Below, piece by piece: positions 7,195-13,541 of a stretch of 21,973 nucleotides of DNA. The notes beneath the pieces are model-generated. The model was not told the DNA's origin, did no database searches, and saw only the letters and a list, made by a program, of their open reading frames with translations. Source of the stretch: a virus; IMG/VR virus record IMGVR_UViG_3300000956_000074, positions 1 through 21,973 of that record, one strand, 5' to 3'. Position 1 is the first letter of the stretch. Every line of letters begins with the position of its first letter. The position numbers and the translations under genes were made by a program.

Positions 7195-7369
7195 AGAAAA
7201 TAATCTTGCAATCCAAAGCCCTCTGTAGTACATAGCAACCTTCGGCGGCACGTCGTCAAGTGCATCGGGTTCCTCGGTCCCGACCCAAAACCGCCGCGTA
7301 TCACACGCGTGACTCATCAAGCCCAGATTGGCCGGGCTGGTTGTCTCTCAACCTTGATCGAGTCACGCA
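7195..7369 (+). promoter_or_regulatory. Structured leader of the major capsid gene
   Basis: This is the longest non-coding gap in the window (175 bases). It contains several complementary pairs: CGGCGG (7243-7248) with CCGCCG (7291-7296), enclosing TCGGG (7265-7269) with CCCGA (7279-7283), and then the large stem at 7307-7368. A weak promoter-like pair (TTGCAA at 7206-7211 and TACATA 17 bases later) is visible, but it is not convincing on its own. The gap probably hosts a late promoter, processing site or translational control element for the most heavily expressed virion gene. No U-tract terminator is present. Confidence 0.5.
7307..7368 (+). repeat. 15-bp inverted repeat ending at the capsid start
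   Basis: The left arm is GCGTGACTC plus ATCAAG (7307-7321). The right arm is CTTGAT (7353-7358) plus GAGTCACGC (7360-7368), complementary apart from one bulged C at 7359. The 31-base loop can form a smaller CCC/GGG stem (7322-7324 with 7334-7336). The right arm ends two bases before A of ATG 7370 and contains the only SD-like bases (GAG 7360-7362), so pairing would hide the ribosome site. It could also be a two-half-site protein operator. Confidence 0.75.
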
Positions 7370-8458
7370 ATGGCAGATACCGATTACCCAGTAAATTCGC
7401 CTTTAGCCGTCAAGCGCTGGGCGTCAGAGCTCATGAAGGAGTCTCTGAAAAAGACCCATGCCCAACAGTTCATGGGCACTGACAGCAACTCCCTCATCCA
7501 GATCAAAACCGAACTGAACAAGGGTCCGGGCGACCGCCTGACCTTTGGCATTCGCCAGCAATTGCAGGGTGCGGGTGTCTCCGGCGACAACACGCTGGAA
7601 GGCAACGAAGAGGCCCTGATCACCTACACTCAGAATCTCACCATCAACCAGCTGCGCCACGCGGTGCGCAGTAACGGCAAGATGTCCGAGCAGCGCGTGC
7701 CGTTCACGGTGCGCAATGAGGCCCGAGACGGTCTCGCCGATTGGTGGTCCGACCGATGGGACGCCTGGTTTTTCAACCAGATCACCGGGAACACACAGGT
7801 CACCGATGAGAAGTATTTTGGCTTCAACACGCTGAATGCTCCGGACTCGGGACACATGATCCTAGGGAACATCGGTCCGGCGGTTTCCTCGGGCATCGTG
7901 GCGCTCGCGGAAGCTTCATTGTCTGCCACCAGCACTGCGCGCTTTCATCTGGGCCTGATAGACCGGGCGCGCGAACGCGCAGCACTTGCGGTCAATACTT
8001 TCCGCCCGATCATGGTCGACGGGCAGAAGCGCTACGTCGCTTTCCTGCATCCCTACCAAGTCACGAGCCTGCGCCAGAGCGTCGCCAGCACGCAGTGGTC
8101 AGACATCCAATTGGCTGCGCTGTCCGCTCGCAATGAATCCGACAACCCGCTCTACAGTGGCGCGCTTGGCATCTACAACGACACCGTGTTGCATGTCTCC
8201 ACGCGCATCCCGCTGGTCGTGGGAGCAACAGCGGGCACACTCAATGTCGCACGCGCTGCCTTCTGCGGTGCTCAGGCGGCCTGCATGGGCTTTGGCCAGG
8301 GCTACGGCAAGAGTTCGATGGATTGGAACGAGGAGCTGTTCGACTACAAGAACAAGCTTGGTGTCGAGGCGGGCTGCATTGGCGGCATCGTCAAGACTCG
8401 ATTCAACGGTAGCGATTTCGCCGCCATGACGATGAGCACGTACGAGGTGGCAAGCTAA
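7370..8458 (+). CDS. Major capsid protein, N4-gp56 family
   Basis: This 362-residue protein forms the head shell. The N-terminus is diagnostic: NSPLAVKRWASELMKES (about 9-25), a GTDSNSLIQ segment (36-44) and KGPGDRLTFGIR (about 51-62), followed by a G-x-x-x-GNEE-type turn and strands with TINQLRHAVR. This is the pattern of the N4-gp56 type HK97-fold capsid family. The family varies around 320-420 residues, so it appears complete. ATG 7370 lies just after the inverted repeat and has only a weak GAG upstream, so translation may depend on unfolding of that stem. The stop overlaps the next ATG (TAATG), giving coupled expression with the probable decoration protein. Confidence 0.93.
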   Translation: MADTDYPVNSPLAVKRWASELMKESLKKTHAQQFMGTDSNSLIQIKTELNKGPGDRLTFGIRQQLQGAGVSGDNTLEGNEEALITYTQNLTINQLRHAVRSNGKMSEQRVPFTVRNEARDGLADWWSDRWDAWFFNQITGNTQVTDEKYFGFNTLNAPDSGHMILGNIGPAVSSGIVALAEASLSATSTARFHLGLIDRARERAALAVNTFRPIMVDGQKRYVAFLHPYQVTSLRQSVASTQWSDIQLAALSARNESDNPLYSGALGIYNDTVLHVSTRIPLVVGATAGTLNVARAAFCGAQAACMGFGQGYGKSSMDWNEELFDYKNKLGVEAGCIGGIVKTRFNGSDFAAMTMSTYEVAS

Positions 8459-8901
8459 TGGCTACCGTAACTCTTAGCAGCGCCGACAAGAACCAGGCCG
8501 AAGCTGTCCACGTCGGCACCAACTGCGGTGTCTACCGGGTATCACTGAGCGCGACAGCATCGCTCGACAGCGTCTGGCGCATCGGCAAGCTTCCGCATGG
8601 CGCGATCCCGCTGGAGGCCATCTGGTATCCCGGGGCTGCAGCACCAGCAACCTTCGTGACTCGATTCGGCACCAGCGCCAGCACTGAGCTGTTCTTTGCT
8701 TCGGACAGCTGGGCAGAGGCCGCTGGAACCAACTACCGCACGGCACGCCAGCTCGGCACCGCTCGTCAGGTCTCGCTATCTGATGAGGCAATGCCGCGCT
8801 TTGAGTACGTCACGATGGGCGGTGGCGTCGCGATCGACGTGAGTATCGGGCACATGGGCGACCTGGTGGTCTTCTACAAGATCCCAGGGCAGACCCCGTA
8901 A
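8458..8901 (+). CDS. Probable head decoration or cement protein
   Basis: This 147-residue protein starts in a TAATG overlap with the capsid stop, with GAGGTGG upstream. It is beta-rich, with Thr/Ser/Ala strands, a GKLPHGAIPLEAIWYPG turn (about 43-59) and a second half ending in a GHMGDLVVFYK strand. There is no signal, membrane or catalytic motif. Small beta-rich proteins encoded directly after the major capsid gene often cap or cement the shell, so that role is inferred from position, size and predicted fold. A minor structural role elsewhere in the head is the main alternative. Confidence 0.6.
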   Translation: MATVTLSSADKNQAEAVHVGTNCGVYRVSLSATASLDSVWRIGKLPHGAIPLEAIWYPGAAAPATFVTRFGTSASTELFFASDSWAEAAGTNYRTARQLGTARQVSLSDEAMPRFEYVTMGGGVAIDVSIGHMGDLVVFYKIPGQTP

Positions 8902-8908
8902 CGAATGA

Positions 8909-8931
8909 GGGCTGGCCGTTGTGGCCGGCCC
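8909..8931 (+). promoter_or_regulatory. Strong GC stem-loop after the head module
   Basis: GGGCTGGCC (8909-8917) and GGCCGGCCC (8923-8931) form a 9-bp stem with one G-U pair and a GTTGT loop. It sits in the 54-base gap after the decoration gene and 11 bases before the SD of the next gene. No U-run follows, so it is not a classical intrinsic terminator. It could slow or process the transcript, separating very high capsid expression from the accessory cassette behind it. Confidence 0.55.
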
Positions 8932-8934
8932 GCT

Positions 8935-8947
8935 CCTTGGCCGGAGG
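8935..8947 (+). promoter_or_regulatory. Ribosome binding site deciding a TTG start
   Basis: CCTTGGCCGGAGG ends eight bases before TTG 8956. Nearly the same block precedes GTG 10479, and its last 11 bases precede GTG 5997. It decides TTG 8956 over the upstream in-frame ATG 8905, which has no comparable site and would put the strong stem-loop inside the coding sequence. Confidence 0.65.
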
Positions 8948-8955
8948 GAAGTACT

Positions 8956-10389
8956 TTGCACTCGATTGGTCTTAGCACGGTTGTAGAGAACGTCGAAGCG
9001 GCGATACGCAACGGCAATCTCGATGCCGCCGAGCAACTGCTCACTCCGGCGATGGACCAGAGACCGCAGACTGCCGTGCTGTGGTTCTACTACGGCTCAC
9101 TCTGCGTCGCCCGCGGCCAGAATGCGCTGGGCCTGCAATGTCTACTGAAATCCCTCGACCTTGACCCGCACCCAGCCATCTGGGGCAATGCCGCAGCGTG
9201 CCTGCGCAACATGCAGCAGATCGAAGCTTGCCGAAAGCTGCTGCACATCGGGCTTGAGCACGACCCCGGCAACGTCAACATCCTGGCCAACCTTTGCGGC
9301 AGTTATGTCAATGAGGGCGACCCGCTGCCCGGTATGGCGGCCGGGGAGCAGGTCAAAGACCATCCCGAGGTTGGCCCGGCGGTGAAGTTCAACCTCGCGC
9401 TACTGAATCTGGAGGCGGGAAATCTGGCCGAAGGGTTCGAGTTCTACGCGACCGGCAGACACTCAGCGCGGGAGCGGCGAGCCTACGAGCCAGATCCGCC
9501 TGAGCTGACGCGGGAGATGCATCAGTACTTCACCGGGCAGTCAAGAACGGCCCTCAAGCCGAAGTTGCTGGTATACGGCGAGCAGGGGCTTGGTGATGAG
9601 TGCATGTTTGCAACCATGCTCGACGCCGTTGCCCTCGACTATACGGTGGTATTCGATTCGCACCCACGCCTGCAGTGGCTGCACGAGCACTCGACTTGGC
9701 GTCAGGGCATTGACCTGACGGGTACTCGAAAGGTGCGAGACCGCGTACTTTCATCGAAGGGTTGCGACGCGAAGGTCGCCATCGGCAACCTCGCGCGCTT
9801 CTACCGCGACAATATCTCGAAGTTCCCGGAAGGACCGTTCTACACCGCGCCACAGGCTCAAACAGCCCAGTACCGGGCCAAGCTCCAGCAACTGGCCGCA
9901 GGCCGAAAGATCATTGGCCTCGCGACCCGTGGCGGGCTCATGCAGACAGCTAGGCTATATCGCATGATGCCCATGGACGTTCTCGAGCAGCTGTTCTCGG
10001 ATCCGTCGGTTATGTTCGTCAGCCTCGACTACGAGGACATGACGCCGCTCGCGCAATGGGCACAGAAGTTCGGCCCGAACAAGTTCATTTGGCATCCATC
10101 GATCGTATGGCACTGGCAGTACGAGCACACCGCGGCGCTGGTCGCCGCAACGGATGCTGTCGTGACGGTGCCGCAGACCGCGGCGCACCTGTCTGCGGCG
10201 ATGGGGCACCCAACGTACGTGATGACGCCAAGTCGCCCTGACTGGCGTCTCGGGCTCACAGGGGAGACCTGGTACTGGTACCCCAACACCAACACGCGCC
10301 TGCTGCGGCAACAAGGGCAATCGTGGCAACCGGCCTTGTCCCGGTTGTTCGAGCTGCTGCAGGCGCGCTCTCTATCGGAGGCTGCATGA
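8956..10389 (+). CDS. TPR domain fused to a GT-B glycosyltransferase
   Basis: This is a 477-residue protein. Residues about 8-160 form tetratricopeptide-like helix pairs (repeats such as NLDAAEQLLTPAMDQRPQTA and ALGLQCLLKSLDLDPHPA), a protein-docking solenoid. Residues about 200-470 resemble the glycosyltransferase half of TPR-glycosyltransferases related to the heptosyltransferase and O-GlcNAc transferase superfamilies: YGEQGLGDE (207-215), GLATRGG (321-327), a TVPQTAAHLSAAMG donor-site segment (404-417) and PDWR (428-431). In many relatives the donor segment reads VDT-x-x-AH; here it is VPQTAAH, so catalysis or donor choice may differ. TTG 8956 is chosen because of the strong SD. It is the first gene of the transfer cassette and probably modifies a protein, perhaps a virion protein bound by the TPR part. 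Confidence 0.8.
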   Translation: MHSIGLSTVVENVEAAIRNGNLDAAEQLLTPAMDQRPQTAVLWFYYGSLCVARGQNALGLQCLLKSLDLDPHPAIWGNAAACLRNMQQIEACRKLLHIGLEHDPGNVNILANLCGSYVNEGDPLPGMAAGEQVKDHPEVGPAVKFNLALLNLEAGNLAEGFEFYATGRHSARERRAYEPDPPELTREMHQYFTGQSRTALKPKLLVYGEQGLGDECMFATMLDAVALDYTVVFDSHPRLQWLHEHSTWRQGIDLTGTRKVRDRVLSSKGCDAKVAIGNLARFYRDNISKFPEGPFYTAPQAQTAQYRAKLQQLAAGRKIIGLATRGGLMQTARLYRMMPMDVLEQLFSDPSVMFVSLDYEDMTPLAQWAQKFGPNKFIWHPSIVWHWQYEHTAALVAATDAVVTVPQTAAHLSAAMGHPTYVMTPSRPDWRLGLTGETWYWYPNTNTRLLRQQGQSWQPALSRLFELLQARSLSEAA

Positions 10390-10454
10390 AAGCACACACT
10401 GGATTTGCGCCGTGGCGATTTGGCGCTGAGCGCCGTCGCACGCGCGCACGTTAA
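10386..10454 (+). CDS. Possible 22-residue basic peptide
   Basis: ATG 10386 lies in an ATGA overlap with the glycosyltransferase stop and runs 22 codons to TAA 10452. The peptide ends in an Arg-rich stretch (ERRRTRAR). It might be translated by coupling and act as a leader, or be a chance frame. GGCGC (10422-10426) and GCGCC (10430-10434) inside it can form a small hairpin. Nothing else supports function. Confidence 0.25.
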   Translation: MKAHTGFAPWRFGAERRRTRAR

Positions 10455-10460
10455 AAACTT

Positions 10461-10473
10461 TCCTGGCCGGAGG
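10461..10473 (+). promoter_or_regulatory. Ribosome binding site of the methyltransferase gene
   Basis: TCCTGGCCGGAGG ends five bases before GTG 10479. It matches the leader before TTG 8956 except for one T. The repeated block suggests these cassette genes have independent, strong initiation rather than depending on coupling. Confidence 0.65.
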
Positions 10474-10478
10474 ATCTC

Positions 10479-11051
10479 GTGTCTCACGAATTTCAATCAC
10501 CGCTGCGCAGATGGGACGTCGTAGCTGGCCTGTGCCAGTCGATCGATGCGCGCACGTATGTTGAGGTTGGGTGCAAAGATGGGAGGACGACGGGACACGT
10601 GCTCGCTCAATGCCCCAACCTCCGCGCCATCGCGATTGATCCTTGGTGCGTGTCGCCGCCTGGCGGGGATGGTTCACGTGAAACATACGAGAATTGGGAC
10701 TTTGCCAAGATCGAGTCGGAGTTTTGGAAGAACTTAGGAGAGAACAAGGACAGGTGCGAACAGGCTCGCTGCACATCAGCACAAGCAAGCGGTTTCTGGG
10801 TCAATCCGGAATCCCAGGGTGTCGATGTTGTTTTCATCGACGCCCTGCACGACTACGAGAGCGTTAAGCAGGATATCGCGCTGTGGTGGCCGCGAGTGCG
10901 CCCCGGTGGCTATCTCTGCGGCCACGACTTCAACCACCGCTGGCCTGGCGTAGAGCGTGCCGTCGCAGAGCATTTCAACCTGATGGACGTGGGCCTAGCC
11001 CCTGACTCTGTGTGGTTCGTGCGCAAGCCTGCGCTGGCGGTGGCCGCATGA
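10479..11051 (+). CDS. Class I SAM-dependent methyltransferase (Methyltransf_24-like)
   Basis: This 190-residue protein transfers a methyl group from S-adenosylmethionine. It shows motif I VEVGCKDGRTT (28-38), an acidic strand end IDP (53-55), and the family signature FIDALHDYESVKQDI (119-133), then RPGGYLCGHDF (141-151). This is the pattern of the small Rossmann-fold methyltransferases often found in sugar and surface-glycan clusters. The target is not visible in the sequence; a sugar hydroxyl installed by the neighbouring glycosyltransferases is the simplest inference. GTG 10479 follows a strong SD. The stop overlaps the next glycosyltransferase start by ATGA, which ties the two activities together. 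Confidence 0.85.
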   Translation: MSHEFQSPLRRWDVVAGLCQSIDARTYVEVGCKDGRTTGHVLAQCPNLRAIAIDPWCVSPPGGDGSRETYENWDFAKIESEFWKNLGENKDRCEQARCTSAQASGFWVNPESQGVDVVFIDALHDYESVKQDIALWWPRVRPGGYLCGHDFNHRWPGVERAVAEHFNLMDVGLAPDSVWFVRKPALAVAA

Positions 11052-11800
11052 CTCGCTCAACGTACGCCTACTGGATCCGCGGCCGCGAATTCGCCGAGCT
11101 CGCCGCCAAATCCATAGAGAGCATCAAGCGGTTCGATCGGTTCATGGTGGACCGGCGCTTTGTGGTAGTCACTGACGATCCGCCTGAGGTTGTCGGCGAT
11201 AGCATCCAAGCCCCATGGCGCGATGTGTTCACGCGAGACGTCGAGATCCACCTGATCGGCCGCGGTCACCGGCCGGCGATGGTTGCGAATCTCGATGCTC
11301 AGATCGAGGTGCTGCACAACACGCCATCGGGCGAACGCGTGCTCTTCCTGGACGCCGACACCATCTGCCTCCAGCCCTTTCCCTGGACCGACGCAGACAT
11401 CCACGCCACGTGGCGCACTGATGTCAACGGCGATACAGAGATGGCTCGCCAGCAGCCTTGGAACTATGGAGTGCTGGGCGTGAACGTCACGCCGGCAACC
11501 ATCGAGGCTTTCTACTGGCTGCGCGCCCGCATCCTGCGCATGACGCCCGAGCGTCAGAAGTGGTACGGAAACCAGCTGGCGCTGGAACAGTTGCTGGGCC
11601 AGCCAAACGGCGGCAAGGAGCGGCGAATTCGCTGGACCCTGGAGGATGAGGGCATGCCGCTGACCGTCGAGGAGTTGCCGTGCTCGGTTTGGAACTACTC
11701 GCCGAGCACTGCCGATGAGGATGTGAGCGACAAGGGCATATTGCACTTCAAAGGCGGGCGTAAGGATCTGATCGAGGCTTACACGAGGGCGGCGGCATGA
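11048..11800 (+). CDS. GT-A type glycosyltransferase
   Basis: This 250-residue protein has a GT-A fold pattern. An N-terminal beta/alpha unit includes FVVVTDDP (38-45), then VLFLDADTICLQ (98-109) carries the D-x-D metal and nucleotide-sugar motif (D102, D104). WNYGVLGVN (138-146) looks like the acceptor loop, and ILHFKG (231-236) places a C-terminal His as in GT8-like enzymes. There is no signal or membrane anchor, so it acts in the cytoplasm. ATG 11048 overlaps the methyltransferase stop. It and the gene at 12122 are two different GT-A enzymes with little apparent similarity beyond the DxD and His motifs, suggesting sequential additions of different sugars. Confidence 0.82.
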   Translation: MTRSTYAYWIRGREFAELAAKSIESIKRFDRFMVDRRFVVVTDDPPEVVGDSIQAPWRDVFTRDVEIHLIGRGHRPAMVANLDAQIEVLHNTPSGERVLFLDADTICLQPFPWTDADIHATWRTDVNGDTEMARQQPWNYGVLGVNVTPATIEAFYWLRARILRMTPERQKWYGNQLALEQLLGQPNGGKERRIRWTLEDEGMPLTVEELPCSVWNYSPSTADEDVSDKGILHFKGGRKDLIEAYTRAAA

Positions 11801-11931
11801 AGCGCATAGCCACAGTCCTGCTGCTCCTCGCGCTCAGCGCCTGCGCCAATCACTGCCGCATCGACCAGACGCCGCCGGCTGATGCGACGTTTGAGGACAC
11901 CGAGCGGATGACGCGGGAGGAGTGCAAGTGA
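11797..11931 (+). CDS. 44-residue lipoprotein
   Basis: ATG 11797 lies in an ATGA overlap with the glycosyltransferase stop, and the frame ends at TGA 11929. The product has a textbook lipoprotein signal: KR at 2-3, a Leu-rich core and lipobox LSAC at 13-16. The mature peptide is 29 residues, starts CANHC and is acidic at its end. Ala at +2 predicts outer-membrane sorting by the Lol rule. Small phage lipoproteins can block superinfection by binding a receptor or can be outer-membrane spanins. There is no adjacent Rz-like partner and few prolines, so the spanin reading is weak. Its position inside the cassette hints at an infected-cell surface role. Confidence 0.72.
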   Translation: MKRIATVLLLLALSACANHCRIDQTPPADATFEDTERMTREECK

Positions 11932-12125
11932 CCGCTCACGAACTCGCCAAACTACTACTCGCGGGGCCAGACCTGCCTCTGATCCATTCAGATTCAGAGT
12001 ATGGATTTTCACTATTCGATGGAACTCTGCCAGAGATCTCCAGAGACAGTGCGATATATGACTGCAACTATGGCCGTGAAGCGCGGGAAGCGCTGAAGCA
12101 GCATGAGAGGTACATTTCCTTATGA
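11928..12125 (+). CDS. Small phage protein (65 aa) of unknown function
   Basis: GTG 11928 is preceded by GGGAGG (11915-11920) seven bases upstream and overlaps the lipoprotein stop as GTGA. A GTG at 11922 is in frame but too close to the SD. The sequence opens with an amphipathic helix and a PDLPL turn (TAHELAKLLLAGPDLPLI), a pattern seen in many uncharacterised small phage proteins, followed by a Tyr/Asp-rich centre and a helical tail. GC is about 50% by hand count, lower than the neighbours, and falls to about 42% in the middle third. It is coupled to the next glycosyltransferase by ATGA. Confidence 0.65.
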   Translation: MTAHELAKLLLAGPDLPLIHSDSEYGFSLFDGTLPEISRDSAIYDCNYGREAREALKQHERYISL

Positions 12126-12859
12126 AGCCGCTACGCGTTTTCATCGGTGTGGACTCTCGCCAGCCGGTGGCATTCAACATCGCGCAGGCCAGCATATGGC
12201 GCCATTGCAGCAGACCTGTGAGCATCACGCCCTTGGTGCTTCAGACCCTGCCAATCGATCGACGCGGGCTTACCGAATTCAGTGTGAGCCGGTATCTGGT
12301 GCCATGGCTGTGCGACTTCGAGGGCCATGCCTTGTTCGTGGACGGTGATGTGCTGTGCATGGGTGACATCGCGGAACTGCCATGGGACAGCGAGCATGCG
12401 GTGAGCGTGGTCAAGCACGAAACCGTGATGAAGAACGGCAAGGAGGTTGACGTTGGGTTCGAGCGGCCCTCGGTGATGCTGTTCAACTGCGCAAAGTGCA
12501 CGCCGCTGACACCGCAGTTAGTGGAGAGCGGCAAGCCTCACAACTTGCAATGGGCGCAGAGCATTGGAGAACTGCTTCCAGAGTGGAACTTCCTGGTTGG
12601 CTACGATCACCGGAACCACATGAAGTTCAGGCGTGGTGGGCCACTTGATGCGGTGAAGATCAAGCTCGCCCACTTCACGATGGGGCTGCCGATCTTCGAG
12701 CAGACCAAGGGTGACGAATACGCCGCTGAGTACGCGCGCGAGATGGAACTCGCCGGCACCACCTGCAGCTGGGAAGACATCATGGGCGACAGCGTGCACG
12801 CCAAGTGGAAAGCACCGCCCGCAATCGCATCGTTCCTGAAGCTCCAGGGCTTTGGATGA
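12122..12859 (+). CDS. GT8-like GT-A glycosyltransferase
   Basis: This is a 245-residue protein. Family marks are FIGVDSRQP (7-15) at the nucleotide-binding start, TEFSVSRYLVPWLC (51-64), ALFVDGDVLCMGDIAEL (70-86) with the D-x-D pair D74/D76, and the late LAHFTMGLP (182-190) with a His that usually helps bind the metal. This set matches a GT-A family common in phage and surface-sugar loci. No anchor is seen, so it should use a cytoplasmic nucleotide sugar, presumably from the host, because no sugar-nucleotide synthesis gene is nearby. ATG 12122 overlaps the preceding stop. It is the last gene of the accessory cassette; a stem-loop follows before the tail genes. Confidence 0.85.
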   Translation: MKPLRVFIGVDSRQPVAFNIAQASIWRHCSRPVSITPLVLQTLPIDRRGLTEFSVSRYLVPWLCDFEGHALFVDGDVLCMGDIAELPWDSEHAVSVVKHETVMKNGKEVDVGFERPSVMLFNCAKCTPLTPQLVESGKPHNLQWAQSIGELLPEWNFLVGYDHRNHMKFRRGGPLDAVKIKLAHFTMGLPIFEQTKGDEYAAEYAREMELAGTTCSWEDIMGDSVHAKWKAPPAIASFLKLQGFG

Positions 12860-12871
12860 ACCCCGCAATGT

Positions 12872-12900
12872 TTCATGTGCTGAGAGCCGCGGCACGTGAA
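12872..12900 (+). promoter_or_regulatory. Stem-loop between the cassette and the tail genes
   Basis: TTCATGTGC (12872-12880) pairs with GCACGTGAA (12892-12900), nine pairs including one G-U, with an 11-base loop. It occupies the 55-base gap before the adaptor gene and ends 14 bases before ATG 12915. There is no U-run. It may mark the right boundary of the inserted cassette or tune adaptor translation. Confidence 0.5.
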
Positions 12901-12914
12901 CAGGACAAAGAGAA

Positions 12915-13541
12915 ATGGCAGGACTTTCGACCGTTACCACCAGAATCCTCGACGACATCAATCGAGGCACAGACGCTACTGCCCGCGTCAAGCGCGCCAT
13001 CACCGACGCCATCTTCTACCACCGGGCGCAGCGCTTCGGCTGGAACCAGAAAAGGAAAACGTTCACGGTCTCAAGCGAGTATCAGAGCCTCACGGCGAAC
13101 TGGATCGAAGTCGACTCCATAGTCCTGCAGACAAATGGCGATGAACTTCTGCCGCTGTGCGAGAAGCCCTGGAGCCTCATCGAGGATTGGCAGCGCGATG
13201 CGGACGACACTGATGAGCCGACGCACTTTGCGATTCAGTACCGGCAACTTCGGTTGTGGGAACGGCCGGATGCCACCTACTCAGTAGAGATGGCGTACGT
13301 TTACGACCTGACGCCACCAGATGGCTCTCTGAGCGACAGCTTCAGCACGGCGTGGCTCACGGAAGGCGAACAGATGATTCGCCTGCATGCGCAGGGCGAC
13401 GTGCTGATCAATTACATCGACGGACCCGAGGCAATTGCAAAGGGCCAGCTTTGCATACAGCTGTCTCGGGAAATCATGAAACAACTGAAACGCCGTGCCA
13501 ATCGGGAGCAGGGTAGTTCAATGGTGCAGCCATGGCTTTGA
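12915..13541 (+). CDS. Head-to-tail adaptor protein, SU10-type
   Basis: This 208-residue protein forms the ring under the portal onto which the tail nozzle assembles. The N-terminus STVTTRILDDINRGTD (5-20), followed by TARVKRAITDAI and a RFGWNQKRKTF strand, is the pattern I associate with the phiSU10-type adaptor family. Further marks are an IEVDSIVL strand, an RLWERPDATYSVEM strand and an AWLTEGEQMIRLHAQG helix. ATG 12915 is preceded by AAAGAG; an in-frame TGA at 12897 excludes a start further upstream. The last 10 bases overlap the fibre gene. Its return to the structural order right after the glycosyltransferases shows that the cassette interrupts the head-tail gene order. Confidence 0.82.
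   Translation: MAGLSTVTTRILDDINRGTDATARVKRAITDAIFYHRAQRFGWNQKRKTFTVSSEYQSLTANWIEVDSIVLQTNGDELLPLCEKPWSLIEDWQRDADDTDEPTHFAIQYRQLRLWERPDATYSVEMAYVYDLTPPDGSLSDSFSTAWLTEGEQMIRLHAQGDVLINYIDGPEAIAKGQLCIQLSREIMKQLKRRANREQGSSMVQPWL

Noticed and set aside
7206-7234. TTGCAA and TACATA with 17-base spacing as a sigma-70 promoter before the capsid gene.
   Set aside because: Only about half of the -10 consensus matches, so it is mentioned in the leader entry but not called as a promoter.
8905-8955. ATG 8905 as start of the TPR-glycosyltransferase.
   Set aside because: It would translate through the strong stem-loop and a Gly/Pro/Arg-rich segment unlike the TPR domain, and TTG 8956 has a far better SD.
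11073-11101. A polylinker-like cluster of restriction sites (BamHI, SacII, NotI, EcoRI, SacI) within 29 bases.
   Set aside because: The bases encode an uninterrupted, plausible helix of the glycosyltransferase (WIRGREFAEL), with no frame break or vector-like flank, so it looks like a coincidence of GC-rich coding sequence rather than a cloning artefact.
12856-13122. A + strand frame starting in an ATGA overlap with the glycosyltransferase stop (88 codons).
   Set aside because: It mostly overlaps the adaptor gene out of frame and becomes Ser/Thr/Arg-rich, typical of a shadow frame. Only the junction is attractive.
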